From positions 1-34,522 of the forward strand of contig JAKFUP010000072.1 in the NCBI GenBank assembly GCA_021732625.1: 34,522 bases of DNA. Reading direction: 5' to 3'. The stretch comes from Hyphomicrobiales bacterium (GTDB lineage Bacteria; Pseudomonadota; Alphaproteobacteria; Rhizobiales; Xanthobacteraceae). Under the pieces are notes generated by a model that saw only the letters and a program-made list of their open reading frames with translations, searched no databases and was not told where the DNA came from. The position numbers were made by a program, and so were the translations under genes. Below, in pieces: positions 19,533 through 28,263 of this stretch; the stretch's first letter is position 1, and every line of letters begins with the position of its first letter.

Positions 19533-20015
19533 ATGCACCGCTTTTCACTCAGTCTCGGGGTCGCAGCAGCGGCGCTGGTTGCGTCCTTTGCCGCCGCGCA
19601 GGCGCAGTCGCGAATTCAGGTCGGCGTCCTCGAATGCCGGGGCGGGTCGAGCACCGGCTTCATTGTCGGCTCGGTGAGCAATCTCGATTGTGTGTTCAAG
19701 TCCGATGGCCGTCCGCCGGGATATTACGTCGCCACGATCCGCAAAATTGGTCTCGATCTGGGAGCGACAACAGCGTCGGGTCTGGCATGGGGCGTGTTCG
19801 CACCGACCGAGCAGCTCGGCCGCGGAGATCTGTCGGGCAACTATGCCGGCGTGCAGGCGAGTGCCGCCGTCGGCGTCGGCGTTGGCGCCAACGCGCTGGT
19901 CGGCGGTTCTGCCAATTCATTCGCTCTGCAGCCGCTCAGCCTTCAGGGCCAAACCGGTCTCAGCGCTGCCGCTGGCCTTGAGAGCATGGAGTTGCGTCCC
20001 GCACCGGGCCGCTAA
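19533..20015 (+). CDS. Secreted DUF992 protein, copy 2
   Basis: The 160-residue paralogue of the preceding gene has a signal peptide (LGVAAAALVASFAAAQAQS) and a DUF992 domain: IQVGVLECRGG, LDCVFKSDGRPPGYYVATI, GLAWGVFAPT and GGSANSFALQPLSLQGQTGLSAAAGLESMEL. The two cysteines are conserved. ATG 19533 is preceded by GGAGG at good spacing. Having its own upstream region and its own terminator, it is probably expressed independently of copy 1. Function unknown. Confidence 0.88.
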   Translation: MHRFSLSLGVAAAALVASFAAAQAQSRIQVGVLECRGGSSTGFIVGSVSNLDCVFKSDGRPPGYYVATIRKIGLDLGATTASGLAWGVFAPTEQLGRGDLSGNYAGVQASAAVGVGVGANALVGGSANSFALQPLSLQGQTGLSAAAGLESMELRPAPGR

Positions 20016-20325
20016 GCTTTCAGCCTGCCGTACCAACGCTTTCGCACCCATTCTCTTCAAATCCGGTTCCGTTTGACGGAGCCGGATTTTGTTGTGATCC
20101 CTCCAAGCTTCATCCCGCACAGCAGTATGTTTCCTGCTTGCCAACGCCAGCAAACGCGCAGACGATTATTGGGCCGACCCGCATGGGCGTCTTCCGCAAA
20201 AGTGGCGAACGGTTGCGAGGGAATGCGCTTAACTGGGAAGTTAGGATTTTGTCCGGCGGCGAACCGCTGATCCACTTCGCCGGATAAAGGTCTGACGCGG
20301 GCCGAGCTCCAGATGGAGACGGCAT
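20016..20325. other. 310-nt intergenic region before the EF-G-like gene
   Basis: It contains the copy 2 terminator (20059-20094) and, closer to the next gene, an inverted repeat CGGCGAA/TTCGCCG (20257-20263 and 20276-20282) that may be a leader hairpin. Short open frames here lack ribosome sites and family features. Confidence 0.5.
20059..20094 (+). terminator. Rho-independent terminator after DUF992 copy 2
   Basis: AAATCCGGTTCCG pairs with CGGAGCCGGATTT (one G-U pair) around a TTTGA loop, followed by TGTTG. It lies 44 nt after the stop codon. Confidence 0.8.
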
Positions 20326-22407
20326 ATGGCGAGCGAGGTCAGAAGTCCCGCAGGTCTTGAACGATTGGGTCTTGAACGATCGGGTCCCCGGTGCATCGCA
20401 CTGGTGGGCCCGTTTCAAAGCGGAAAATCCTTGCTCCTGGAAGCGATTATCTCACGTACCAGTTCGCCCGCCAGTTCGCCCGCACGCGGCGCGGACAATC
20501 ACTCAAACGGCCATCACACAAATCATAGCGGCACCGCCCGGATGAGTACGTCGCTGACCGCGGCGACCGTGAATTTCATGGGTGACAGTTACACCTTCCT
20601 CGATTGCCCGGGCTCGATCGAGTTCGCCAACGACATGCGCAGTTGCCTGCCTGCGGTCGATGCCGCGGTCGTCGTCTGCGAGGCGGACGAGAAAAAGCTA
20701 CCGCAGTTGCAGATCATCCTGCGCGAACTGGAAGATCGCGGCATTCCGCGTTTTCTGTTCCTCAACAAGATCGACAAGGCCAGCAAACGCGTGCGCGAGA
20801 CGCTTGCGACATTGCAACCGGCGTCTCGAATTCCTCTGGTGCTCCGGCAAATTCCGATCTGGAACGGCGAACTGATCGCGGGCTTCGTCGATCTGGCGCT
20901 GGAGCGTGCGTTCGTTTACCGCGAACACATGCCCTCCGAAGTGATCGAACTCAAGGGCAGCGATCTGGAGCGCGAGAAGGAAGCGCGCTTCTCGATGCTT
21001 GAGAAGCTCGCCGATCACGACGATGCGCTGATGGAGCAATTGCTCGCGGATATCCCGCCGCCGCGCGACGCGGTGTTCGACGATCTGGTGCGCGAACTGC
21101 GCGAGGGCCTGATCTGTCCGGTGTTGCTCGGCTCGGCGATGCGCGAGAACGGGGTGCTGCGCCTGATGAAGGCGTTGCGCCACGAAGCTCCGGGTATCGC
21201 AGAGACCTCAAAACGACTCGGTGTCGCATTGAACAAGGATGCGTCGGCCTACGTATTCAAGACGGTGCATTTGCAGCACGGCGGCAAGCTCTCGCTGGCG
21301 CGCGTGTTGAACGGCGCGATCGACGATGGCGCAACAGCTCAGTCGTCAAGCGGTGGAAGCGGGCGCGTATCCGGCATTCTCGGTGCGGCTGGAACGGCAG
21401 ACGGTAAACGGCCGCGCGCCGAGACAGGTGACACTGTGGCGCTGGGCAAGCTCGACGCCATCAAGACCGGCGAGACATTGTCCTTCGGCAAACTGGCCCC
21501 GGCATCGCTGGTGACGCTGGCGCCGGCAGCGCCGGTACTGGCCGTGGCGCTCGCCGCCGCGGACCGCAAGGATGACGTCAAACTTGGACAGGCGCTGGCA
21601 AAACTGAACGAGGAAGACCCATCGCTGACGCTGATCCACGATACGCAAACTCATGACGCGGTGATGTGGGGCCAGGGCGAGATGCATCTGCGTCTCGCCG
21701 TCGAGCGGCTCGGCGAGCGCTTCGGCGTTGCCGTGAAACAGAACCCGCCAGCGATCGGCTATCGGGAAAGCATCCGCAAGCCGACCACGATCCGTGGCCG
21801 TCACAAGAAACAGTCCGGTGGTCACGGCCAGTTCGGCGACGTCGTGCTGGAGATCAAGCCGATGCCGCGCGGATCGGGCTTCAGCTTCGTCGACAAGATC
21901 GTCGGCGGTGCGGTGCCGCGCAACTACATCGGCGCGGTCGAGGAAGGCGTGCGCGACGGCCTCGCTCACGGCCCACTGGGCTTTCCGGTGGCCGATGTGC
22001 AGGTGACGCTGACCGATGGCTCATATCACAGCGTCGATTCATCCGACCTTGCATTCCGCACGGCGGCGCGGATCGGCATGGGCGAGGGGCTGACGCAATG
22101 TCAGCCGGTGCTGCTCGAGCCGGTGCATGTGGTCGAGATTGTCTGTCCAACGGATGCCACCGCCAAGGTCAATGCGATCCTGTCGGCGCGGCGCGGCCAG
22201 ATTCTCGGCTTCGATACCCGCGAGGGGTGGAGCGGCTGGGATATGGTGCGCTCGATGATGCCGGAATCCGAGATCGGCGATCTGATCGTCGAGTTGCGGT
22301 CGGCGACCGCGGGTGCCGGCAGCTTCACCCGCCAGTTCGATCACATGGCCGAGGTGACCGGCCGTACTGCCGATCAGATCGTCGCGGCGCATCGCGTCGC
22401 GGCTTGA
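20326..22407 (+). CDS. Elongation factor G-like GTPase (EF-G paralogue)
   Basis: The 693-residue protein has all EF-G domains but is not the canonical factor. The P-loop is GPFQSGKS (28-35), G3 is DCPGS (93-97) instead of DTPGH, and G4 is NKID (147-150). The catalytic His of translational GTPases is thus Ser. Switch I reads RMSTSLTAAT after a His/Asn/Ser-rich low-complexity insert. Domain IV is well kept (HKKQSGGHGQFGDVV and GSYHSVDSSDLAF), as is domain V. Two in-frame tandem duplications lie near the N-terminus. Start ATG 20326 has GGAGAC 5 nt upstream. Paralogues of this kind, such as mycobacterial EF-G2, are reported to lack normal ribosome-stimulated GTPase activity; the role here is unknown. 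The true fusA should lie elsewhere. Confidence 0.9.
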   Translation: MASEVRSPAGLERLGLERSGPRCIALVGPFQSGKSLLLEAIISRTSSPASSPARGADNHSNGHHTNHSGTARMSTSLTAATVNFMGDSYTFLDCPGSIEFANDMRSCLPAVDAAVVVCEADEKKLPQLQIILRELEDRGIPRFLFLNKIDKASKRVRETLATLQPASRIPLVLRQIPIWNGELIAGFVDLALERAFVYREHMPSEVIELKGSDLEREKEARFSMLEKLADHDDALMEQLLADIPPPRDAVFDDLVRELREGLICPVLLGSAMRENGVLRLMKALRHEAPGIAETSKRLGVALNKDASAYVFKTVHLQHGGKLSLARVLNGAIDDGATAQSSSGGSGRVSGILGAAGTADGKRPRAETGDTVALGKLDAIKTGETLSFGKLAPASLVTLAPAAPVLAVALAAADRKDDVKLGQALAKLNEEDPSLTLIHDTQTHDAVMWGQGEMHLRLAVERLGERFGVAVKQNPPAIGYRESIRKPTTIRGRHKKQSGGHGQFGDVVLEIKPMPRGSGFSFVDKIVGGAVPRNYIGAVEEGVRDGLAHGPLGFPVADVQVTLTDGSYHSVDSSDLAFRTAARIGMGEGLTQCQPVLLEPVHVVEIVCPTDATAKVNAILSARRGQILGFDTREGWSGWDMVRSMMPESEIGDLIVELRSATAGAGSFTRQFDHMAEVTGRTADQIVAAHRVAA
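20353..20382. repeat. 15-nt in-frame tandem duplication in the EF-G-like gene
   Basis: GGTCTTGAACGATTG is followed directly by GGTCTTGAACGATCG (14 of 15 identical), encoding the repeated residues LERLG-LERSG. Confidence 0.9.
20461..20484. repeat. 12-nt in-frame tandem duplication in the EF-G-like gene
   Basis: AGTTCGCCCGCC followed by AGTTCGCCCGCA (11 of 12 identical) encodes SSPASSPA in the low-complexity switch I insert. Confidence 0.9.
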
Positions 22408-22426
22408 TCATTTCTCAAGCCTCCGG

Positions 22427-22454
22427 CGCGGCGGAGTTCGCTCCGCCGCGTTTT
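22427..22454 (+). terminator. Rho-independent terminator after the EF-G-like gene
   Basis: CGCGGCGGAG-TTCG-CTCCGCCGCG (10-bp perfect stem with a TTCG tetraloop) followed by TTTT, 19 nt after the stop codon. Confidence 0.85.
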
Positions 22455-22569
22455 GCTGCGCGGGTTTGGTGTGATTGAGCCCAGGCCGCATTGACCAGCC
22501 GGAGGAGGCGTGGTTTGACGCCACAGACCATGGCGCAATCCGCGCCTCTCTTTTTGTTCGGAGTTGGAA

Positions 22570-23001
22570 ATGTCGCTGACCCTCGCCCAGGCCACAAAAA
22601 TCATTGAAGGCGCGCTCAAGAAGGGACGCGAGATGAAATTTCGCTCGCTCGGCGTCGCCGTGCTCGACGCGCGGGGCGTTCTCGTCGCTTATTCCGGCGA
22701 AGACGGCGGCGGATTGTTTCGACCTGACATCGCCCGCGCCAAGGCCCATGGTTGCCTCGGTTTCAACTCCGGTGGACGGCCGCTGGCGGAGCGCGGCGCG
22801 CAGATGCCGCAGTTCGCATCGGCCATCGCCGAGATCAGCGGCGGCAAATTCGCGCCAATGCTCGGTGGCGCGCTGGTGCGCAATGCCGCCGGCGAAATCG
22901 TCGGCGCGGTTGGCACCTCGGGCGATACGTCGGACAACGATGAGGTCTGCACCGTCGCCGGCATTGAGGCGGCGGGATTGAAGGCCGATACGGGGGCTTA
23001 A
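22570..23001 (+). CDS. GlcG/HbpS-like haem-degrading family protein
   Basis: The 143-residue protein matches the GlcG/HbpS family: LTLAQATKIIEGALKKGREM, VAVLDARGVLVAYSGEDGGG, RPDIARAKAHGCLGF and the C-terminal GGALVRNAAGEIVGAVGTSGDTSDNDE. Some relatives bind haem or cobalamin, and others lie near glycolate or diol utilisation genes; no such neighbours occur here, so the ligand is unknown. I chose ATG 22570; an in-frame TTG at 22564 would add two residues. It has no signal peptide, so it is probably cytosolic. Confidence 0.85.
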   Translation: MSLTLAQATKIIEGALKKGREMKFRSLGVAVLDARGVLVAYSGEDGGGLFRPDIARAKAHGCLGFNSGGRPLAERGAQMPQFASAIAEISGGKFAPMLGGALVRNAAGEIVGAVGTSGDTSDNDEVCTVAGIEAAGLKADTGA

Positions 23002-23034
23002 GGCTCCTCGCAACGACCGCGAATAGGTTTGGCG

Positions 23035-23424
23035 TCAGCCTCGCGTCACATGCGCCGAGACGCAAAGCCAGCGGCCATCGCGGTTCTGCCAGATGTCGGT
23101 GTAGCGGCCGAAGCCTTTCGAGCCGTCGGCGACTTTCACATAATCCGTGCGTGCATGGATGAAGGCGAAGCCGCCGAGCAGGCGGATGAGGATGTCGCTG
23201 CCTTCGATGTTCTTCACCGATGACGGTTTGCCGATCTGTGCCAGAAATCGCGCGCGATCGACGATCGATCCGTCCGGATTGCTGTTGAGGAAGTCGTCCG
23301 AGAGATTGCCGTCAAACCAGCGCACGTCGGACTCTTCCACCGCGCGCAGATAGTTGCGGTTGAGGTCATGCAGGATGTCGAGATCGCTGGCGCTCGCGGT
23401 ATTGGCTGTGGCTGACTGCGGCAT
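23035..23424 (-). CDS. NTF2-like (SnoaL/DUF4440-type) protein
   Basis: The 129-residue protein shows the NTF2-like cone fold pattern: LHDLNRNYLRAVEESDVRWFDGNLSDDF, then SIVDRARFLAQIGKP, the strands VKNIEGSDILIRLLGGFAFIHARTDYV, and RYTDIWQNRDGRWLCVSAHVTR. This fold serves many small enzymes and ligand-binding proteins; no family-specific catalytic set is evident. An AAGGGAG site precedes ATG 23424. It is convergent with the GlcG-like gene (33 nt between stops) and divergent from the DUF1275 gene. Confidence 0.85.
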   Translation of the reverse strand: MPQSATANTASASDLDILHDLNRNYLRAVEESDVRWFDGNLSDDFLNSNPDGSIVDRARFLAQIGKPSSVKNIEGSDILIRLLGGFAFIHARTDYVKVADGSKGFGRYTDIWQNRDGRWLCVSAHVTRG

Positions 23425-23499
23425 GGCCGTTCTCCCTTCGTTATTTTGCTGCCCGATACTACAGTAGCTGGTGACGATTTGTGGCAGCAGGGGCGGAGA

Positions 23500-24144
23500 A
23501 TGCTGAGTTCGAAACAGAATGTGGCGCTGGCGTCGGCGCTGAGCGGGCTCGCTGGATTCGTCGATGGCATCGGCTTCCTGCACCTGGGCGGCCTGTTCGT
23601 ATCCTTCATGAGCGGCAACTCCACCCGGCTCGGTGTCAGTATTGCCGAAATGGACTGGCGCGCCGCGTTTGAGGCAGTCGGCCTGATCGTGGTTTTCGTG
23701 GCGGGTGCCGGGTGCGGCAGCGCCATCATGCTTGGCGGGGGGGAAAAACGCCGGCCATGGCTGCTTCTGACCGAAGCTGTGCTGCTGGCCATTGCGGCGC
23801 TGTGCGCGTCATTTGGTCTGCAGGGCGTTGCAGTCGGCCTTCTTGCATTTGCCATGGGACTTGAGAACTCGGTATTTCAGTTGCAGGGCGGAGCAGGGCT
23901 CGGCCTGACTTACGTCACCGGCGCGTTGGTCAAGATCGGACAACTGATCGCCGCCGCGCTCAATGGCGGCCCGCGCTGGGAGTGGTTTCCGAACCTCATG
24001 CTGTGGGCGTCGCTTGTGATCGGCTCCGTCGCTGGAGCGGTTGCCTATCGCCACATCGGCCTCAATGCAGTGTGGTTTGGCGCCGCTGCTGCTCTCCTGC
24101 TCAGTGCTGTCGCCGTGATCATGCAGCGCCAAACCGCCGCGTGA
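23500..24144 (+). CDS. DUF1275 (YoaK) integral membrane protein
   Basis: The 214-residue protein has about six membrane helices and the DUF1275 hallmarks: LSGLAGFVDGIGFLHLGGLFVSFMSGNSTRLG near the N-terminus, AFAMGLENSVFQ in the middle and LTYVTGALVKIGQLI after it. The family is of unknown function, with transport suspected. ATG 23500 has GGCGGAGA immediately upstream; the longer in-frame start at 23446 lies in the divergent promoter region. No partner gene is suggested. Confidence 0.88.
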   Translation: MLSSKQNVALASALSGLAGFVDGIGFLHLGGLFVSFMSGNSTRLGVSIAEMDWRAAFEAVGLIVVFVAGAGCGSAIMLGGGEKRRPWLLLTEAVLLAIAALCASFGLQGVAVGLLAFAMGLENSVFQLQGGAGLGLTYVTGALVKIGQLIAAALNGGPRWEWFPNLMLWASLVIGSVAGAVAYRHIGLNAVWFGAAAALLLSAVAVIMQRQTAA

Positions 24145-24219
24145 CGTTGACATCAACCAACGCTGCGTGATTTGACCGGATATCCGGCAGTTTCGCGTTT
24201 GCCGAACGGGAAGGATGTT

Positions 24220-25056
24220 ATGGCGTCGTCTGCTCGCGCTGCATGTCTGATCGGCTGGCCGGCCGCGCATTCGCGCTCGCCGATCATCCACAATTACTGG
24301 CTCAAGCAGCTCGGCATCGCCGGCGGCTACAGCATCGAGGCGGTGCCGCCGGAAGGCTTTGCCGAATTCGTCATGCAGTTGTCCGCGCGCGGTTATGCAG
24401 GCGCGAACGTCACCATTCCGCACAAGGAGCGTGCTCTTAAGCTGTCCACACCCGATGATCGCGCAAAGGCGGTCGGTGCTGCCAACACGCTCTGGCTCGA
24501 CGGTGAAACGCTGCGTGCGACCAACACCGATGTGGAAGGCTTCATCGGTAACCTCGATGCGTCGGCGCCAGGTTGGGATGGTGTGGAGGAATCGCTGGTG
24601 CTCGGTGCCGGTGGCTCTTCGCGTGCGGTGCTGTTCGGTTTGCTCGATCGCGGGATCAATCGCATCCATCTCGCCAACCGCACCATGGAGCGGGCGCAGG
24701 GTCTCGCCACGCAATTCGGCGCAAAAGTGCAACCGCTGGCATGGAATGAGATCGCAAGCGTGCTTCCGCGCGCGGGCCTGCTCGTCAACACCACCTCGCT
24801 CGGCATGAAGGGACAGCCACAGCTCGACCTGTCGCTCGATACGCTGCCCGCAAGCGCAACCGTCGCCGATCTGGTTTACGTGCCTCTGGTCACGCCATTG
24901 CTCGCGGCAGCACAGACGCGCGGACTGAAAACCGCCGATGGTCTCGGCATGCTCTTACATCAAGCCGTGCGCGGTTTTGAGCTGTGGTTCGGTAAACGCC
25001 CGCAGATGACGGCCGAATTACGCGCGCTGGTCGAGGCGGATTTGATGCGGTCTTAG
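24220..25056 (+). CDS. aroE: Shikimate dehydrogenase
   Basis: The 278-residue enzyme reduces 3-dehydroshikimate to shikimate with NADPH in aromatic amino-acid synthesis. The substrate site is GWPAAHSRSPIIHN near the N-terminus, with the catalytic pair K69 (NVTIPHKE) and D104 (ATNTDVEGF). The cofactor site is LGAGGSSRAV, with NRTMERA giving NADP preference. The C-terminal DGLGMLLHQAVRGFELW block is complete. ATG 24220 has AAGGA about 6 nt upstream; a TTG at 24172 would add 16 unlike residues. It stands alone rather than in an aro cluster, so a second aroE-like gene elsewhere is possible. Confidence 0.94.
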   Translation: MASSARAACLIGWPAAHSRSPIIHNYWLKQLGIAGGYSIEAVPPEGFAEFVMQLSARGYAGANVTIPHKERALKLSTPDDRAKAVGAANTLWLDGETLRATNTDVEGFIGNLDASAPGWDGVEESLVLGAGGSSRAVLFGLLDRGINRIHLANRTMERAQGLATQFGAKVQPLAWNEIASVLPRAGLLVNTTSLGMKGQPQLDLSLDTLPASATVADLVYVPLVTPLLAAAQTRGLKTADGLGMLLHQAVRGFELWFGKRPQMTAELRALVEADLMRS

Positions 25057-25076
25057 TTGGCGAATTGGACGTCGTC

Positions 25077-26249
25077 TTACCGATTGCGCGGATAGTCGTC
25101 CATCAGCACGCGATGATCGATTTCGCCGATGGTGTTGACGCCGCACAGCGCCATGGTGGTCGACAGCTCCTTGGACAGGAGGTCGAGTGCCTTCAACACA
25201 CCGGCTTCGCCGCCCGCACCCAGACCGTAAACATAAGAACGGCCGATCATGCAGGATTTCGCGCCGAGTGCGAGCGCGCGCATCACGTCCTGACCGGAGC
25301 GAATGCCGCCATCCATCATCACCTCTGTCTGGGCACCGACCGCCTCGACGATCTCAGGCAGCATGGAGATCGACGAGGGCGCGCCGTCAAGCTGACGTCC
25401 GCCATGGTTGGACACGACGATTGCTTCCGCCCCCGTTTTCACCGCCAGCCGGGCATCCTCGACGTCGAGGATGCCCTTGATGATGAGCTTGCCGGGCCAG
25501 ATGCTGCGAATCCACTCGACATCCTTCCAGTTCAGCGACGGATCGAACTGCGAGGCGACCCATTCCGAAACTGATGCGACATCGTTCACTCCCTTCAGGT
25601 GTCCCGAGATATTTCCGAAATTGCGGTTCTTGGTGCCGGCCATGCCGGCGACCCAACCGGGCTTCGAGGCGAAGTCGATGATGTTCTTCAGATTCATCAG
25701 GTTCGGCGGCACGGTCAGGCCATTCTTGATGTCGGCGTGACGCTGGCCGATCACCTGCAGATCGACGGTCAACACCAGCGCGCTGCATTTCGCGGCGATG
25801 GCGCGCTCGATCAGCGCCTTGCAGAAGCCGCGGTCGCGCATGACGTAGAGCTGAAACCAGAACGGCTTGTCGACGTTCTTTGCCACTTCCTCGATCGAGC
25901 AGATCGACATGGTCGAGAGTGTGTACGGAATGTTGAGCTTGTGCGCCGCGCGGCAGGCGTGAACTTCGCCGTCAGCCCACTGCATGCCGGTCGAGCCGAC
26001 CGGCGCCAGAATCAGCGGCAGGCTCGCCTTCTCGCCCAGGATGGTGGTGGAGAGGTCGCGGTGATCGATATCGACCAGAATACGCTGGCGAAATTTGATG
26101 CGCTGCATATCGGTGCGGTTGGCGCGCAGGGTTTCCTCCGCGTAGGAACCGCCATCGACATAGTCGAAGAACGCGCGTGGTACGCGGCGCTGGTGCAGCA
26201 CGCGCAGGTCTTCGATGCAGGTGATGGTTTTCATGGCCGCTTCGTTCAT
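25077..26249 (-). CDS. lldD: FMN-dependent L-lactate dehydrogenase / alpha-hydroxy acid dehydrogenase
   Basis: The 390-residue flavoenzyme oxidises L-lactate (or a close 2-hydroxy acid) to pyruvate and passes electrons to the respiratory chain. Motifs are RVPRAFFDYVDGGSY and PLILAPVGSTGMQW (FMN phosphate region), then the active-site loop SNHGGRQLDG with catalytic H282, followed by MDGGIRSGQDVMRALALGA. A poorly conserved central segment fits membrane association. ATG 26249 has GAGGAAA 6 nt upstream; an in-frame ATG at 26234 is the alternative. Glycolate, mandelate and lactate oxidases share this fold, so lactate is the likeliest but not the only substrate. It is convergent with aroE. Confidence 0.9.
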   Translation of the reverse strand: MNEAAMKTITCIEDLRVLHQRRVPRAFFDYVDGGSYAEETLRANRTDMQRIKFRQRILVDIDHRDLSTTILGEKASLPLILAPVGSTGMQWADGEVHACRAAHKLNIPYTLSTMSICSIEEVAKNVDKPFWFQLYVMRDRGFCKALIERAIAAKCSALVLTVDLQVIGQRHADIKNGLTVPPNLMNLKNIIDFASKPGWVAGMAGTKNRNFGNISGHLKGVNDVASVSEWVASQFDPSLNWKDVEWIRSIWPGKLIIKGILDVEDARLAVKTGAEAIVVSNHGGRQLDGAPSSISMLPEIVEAVGAQTEVMMDGGIRSGQDVMRALALGAKSCMIGRSYVYGLGAGGEAGVLKALDLLSKELSTTMALCGVNTIGEIDHRVLMDDYPRNR

Positions 26250-26270
26250 GACCGTTTCCTCTTTTTTTGA

Positions 26271-26558
<288 letters not shown>

Positions 26559-26609
26559 AACGGCTGAAAAGACCGCCCACGGTTGCCGGAATAAATCCGG
26601 ATAGCGACC

Positions 26610-26666
26610 CGGGCAGCTACTTATAAGTCATAAATTCAATGGGTTATCTGATTTAACAGCTGCCCG
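26610..26666. promoter_or_regulatory. Spaced inverted repeat upstream of glmM
   Basis: CGGGCAGCT (26610-26618) and AGCTGCCCG (26658-26666) are perfect 9-bp arms around an AT-rich 39-nt spacer, 115 nt before glmM. A small hairpin, CCGGA-ATAAA-TCCGG (26586-26600), lies just upstream. It may be a leader structure or a regulator site; it lacks a T-run. Confidence 0.4.
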
Positions 26667-26780
26667 CCGGTCGGTAATCATTCATCATATTTCTTGAAGC
26701 GCTGCCGGATTGAGAGTCTTTATAACCCGCACCGGGATACGATCGCCGCTTGTGACAGCGGTGATGGTGCTGGGGGAAGA

Positions 26781-28127
26781 ATGAGCCGCAAATATTTCGG
26801 GACCGATGGCATTCGCGGGCGCGCCAACAGCCTGATTACGCCTGAGCTCGCGCTCAAGGTCGGCCAAGCCGCCGGTTTGGTGTTTCAGCGCGGCGATCAT
26901 CGCCACCGCGTCGTCATCGGCAAGGACACCCGCCTGTCGGGTTACATGATCGAGACCGCACTGATCGCGGGCTTCACCTCGGTCGGGATGGACGTGCTGC
27001 AGCTCGGCCCGATGCCGACGCCGGCGGTTGCCATGCTCACAAAATCGATGCGCGCCGATCTCGGCGTCATGATCTCCGCGTCGCACAATCTGTTCGATGA
27101 CAACGGCATCAAACTGTTCGGCCCGTCCGGCTTCAAGCTGTCGGACGAGGTCGAGATGCAGATCGAACAGTTGATGGACGAGAACATCGACAAGAGACTT
27201 GCGCAGAGCGCGAGCCTCGGCCGCGCCCGCCGCATCGACGGCGTGCATGACCGTTACATCGAATTTGCCAAGCGCACCCTGCCGCGCACGCTCAGCCTCG
27301 ACGGCATGCGCGTCGTGGTCGACTGTGCCAACGGCGCTGCCTACAAGGTGGTGCCGGAAGCGCTGTGGGAGCTTGGTGCGGAAGTCGTCGCCATCGGCGT
27401 CGAGCCGGACGGCTTCAACATCAACAAGGATTGTGGCTCCACCTCGCCCGCGTCACTCGCGGCGAAGGTGCGCGAGATGCGCGCCGATATCGGCATTGCG
27501 CTGGATGGCGACGCCGACCGGGTGCTGATCGTCGACGAGCGCGGCCATGTGGTTGACGGCGACCAGTTGCTGGCAGTGATCGCACAAAGCTGGAAAGACG
27601 ACGGACGCCTCGCCAAGCCGGGTATCGTTGCGACCGTGATGTCGAATCTTGGCCTTGAGCGTTACCTCAAGGATCAAGGCATCGGTCTGTTGCGAACGCC
27701 GGTCGGCGACCGCTACGTGCTCGAACAGATGCAGGCCCACGGCTACAATGTCGGCGGTGAGCCATCGGGCCACATCATTCTCTCCGACTTCACCACCACC
27801 GGCGACGGCTTTGTCGCGGCGTTGCAGGTGATGTCGGTGGTGCAGAAGCTCGGCAAGCCAGTGTCGGAGGTTTGCCATCGCTTCGAACCGCTGCCGCAGA
27901 TCTTGAAGAACGTGCGCTATCGCAACGGCAAGCCGCTCGATAATCCGGCGGTGAAGTCGGCGATCACCGATGCCGAAAAGCGACTCAACGGCTGCGGCCG
28001 TCTGCTGGTCCGCTCGTCGGGCACCGAACCCGTGATCCGCGTGATGGGCGAGGGTGATAACCGCGATATCGTCGAGGAGGCCGTCGATATGGTGGTCTCC
28101 GCGCTGGATCACGCGGCGGCGGCGTAA
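26781..28127 (+). CDS. glmM: Phosphoglucosamine mutase
   Basis: The 448-residue enzyme interconverts glucosamine-6-phosphate and glucosamine-1-phosphate for UDP-GlcNAc, the precursor of peptidoglycan and lipid A. It starts [16 protein letters not shown]. The phosphoserine is S101 in [15 protein letters not shown], the Mg site is DGDADR (from D242), the sugar loop is GEPSGH (from E327) and the phosphate loop is [16 protein letters not shown] near the C-terminus. GGGGGAAGA lies just before ATG 26781. In many relatives glmM follows ftsH or folP; here it stands alone behind the small stress gene. Confidence 0.97.
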   Translation: MSRKYFGTDGIRGRANSLITPELALKVGQAAGLVFQRGDHRHRVVIGKDTRLSGYMIETALIAGFTSVGMDVLQLGPMPTPAVAMLTKSMRADLGVMISASHNLFDDNGIKLFGPSGFKLSDEVEMQIEQLMDENIDKRLAQSASLGRARRIDGVHDRYIEFAKRTLPRTLSLDGMRVVVDCANGAAYKVVPEALWELGAEVVAIGVEPDGFNINKDCGSTSPASLAAKVREMRADIGIALDGDADRVLIVDERGHVVDGDQLLAVIAQSWKDDGRLAKPGIVATVMSNLGLERYLKDQGIGLLRTPVGDRYVLEQMQAHGYNVGGEPSGHIILSDFTTTGDGFVAALQVMSVVQKLGKPVSEVCHRFEPLPQILKNVRYRNGKPLDNPAVKSAITDAEKRLNGCGRLLVRSSGTEPVIRVMGEGDNRDIVEEAVDMVVSALDHAAAA

Positions 28128-28151
28128 ACGCGACGCGCGTCTTCTCCATCT

Positions 28152-28165
28152 CCCCGCAAGCGGGG
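28152..28165. repeat. REP-like palindrome after glmM
   Basis: CCCCGC-AA-GCGGGG, flanked by imperfectly pairing CTTCT and AAGAAG stretches, 24 nt after the glmM stop. The core resembles the palindrome at 7746. Confidence 0.6.
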
Positions 28166-28263
28166 CGAAGAAGTCCGCATCGCAGCCATCATGAATCGTC
28201 AGTGGTCGCGTCCATCAGCGCACTCTATCTAACGCTCAATTCCACTCCAGCACTGGACCGGCC

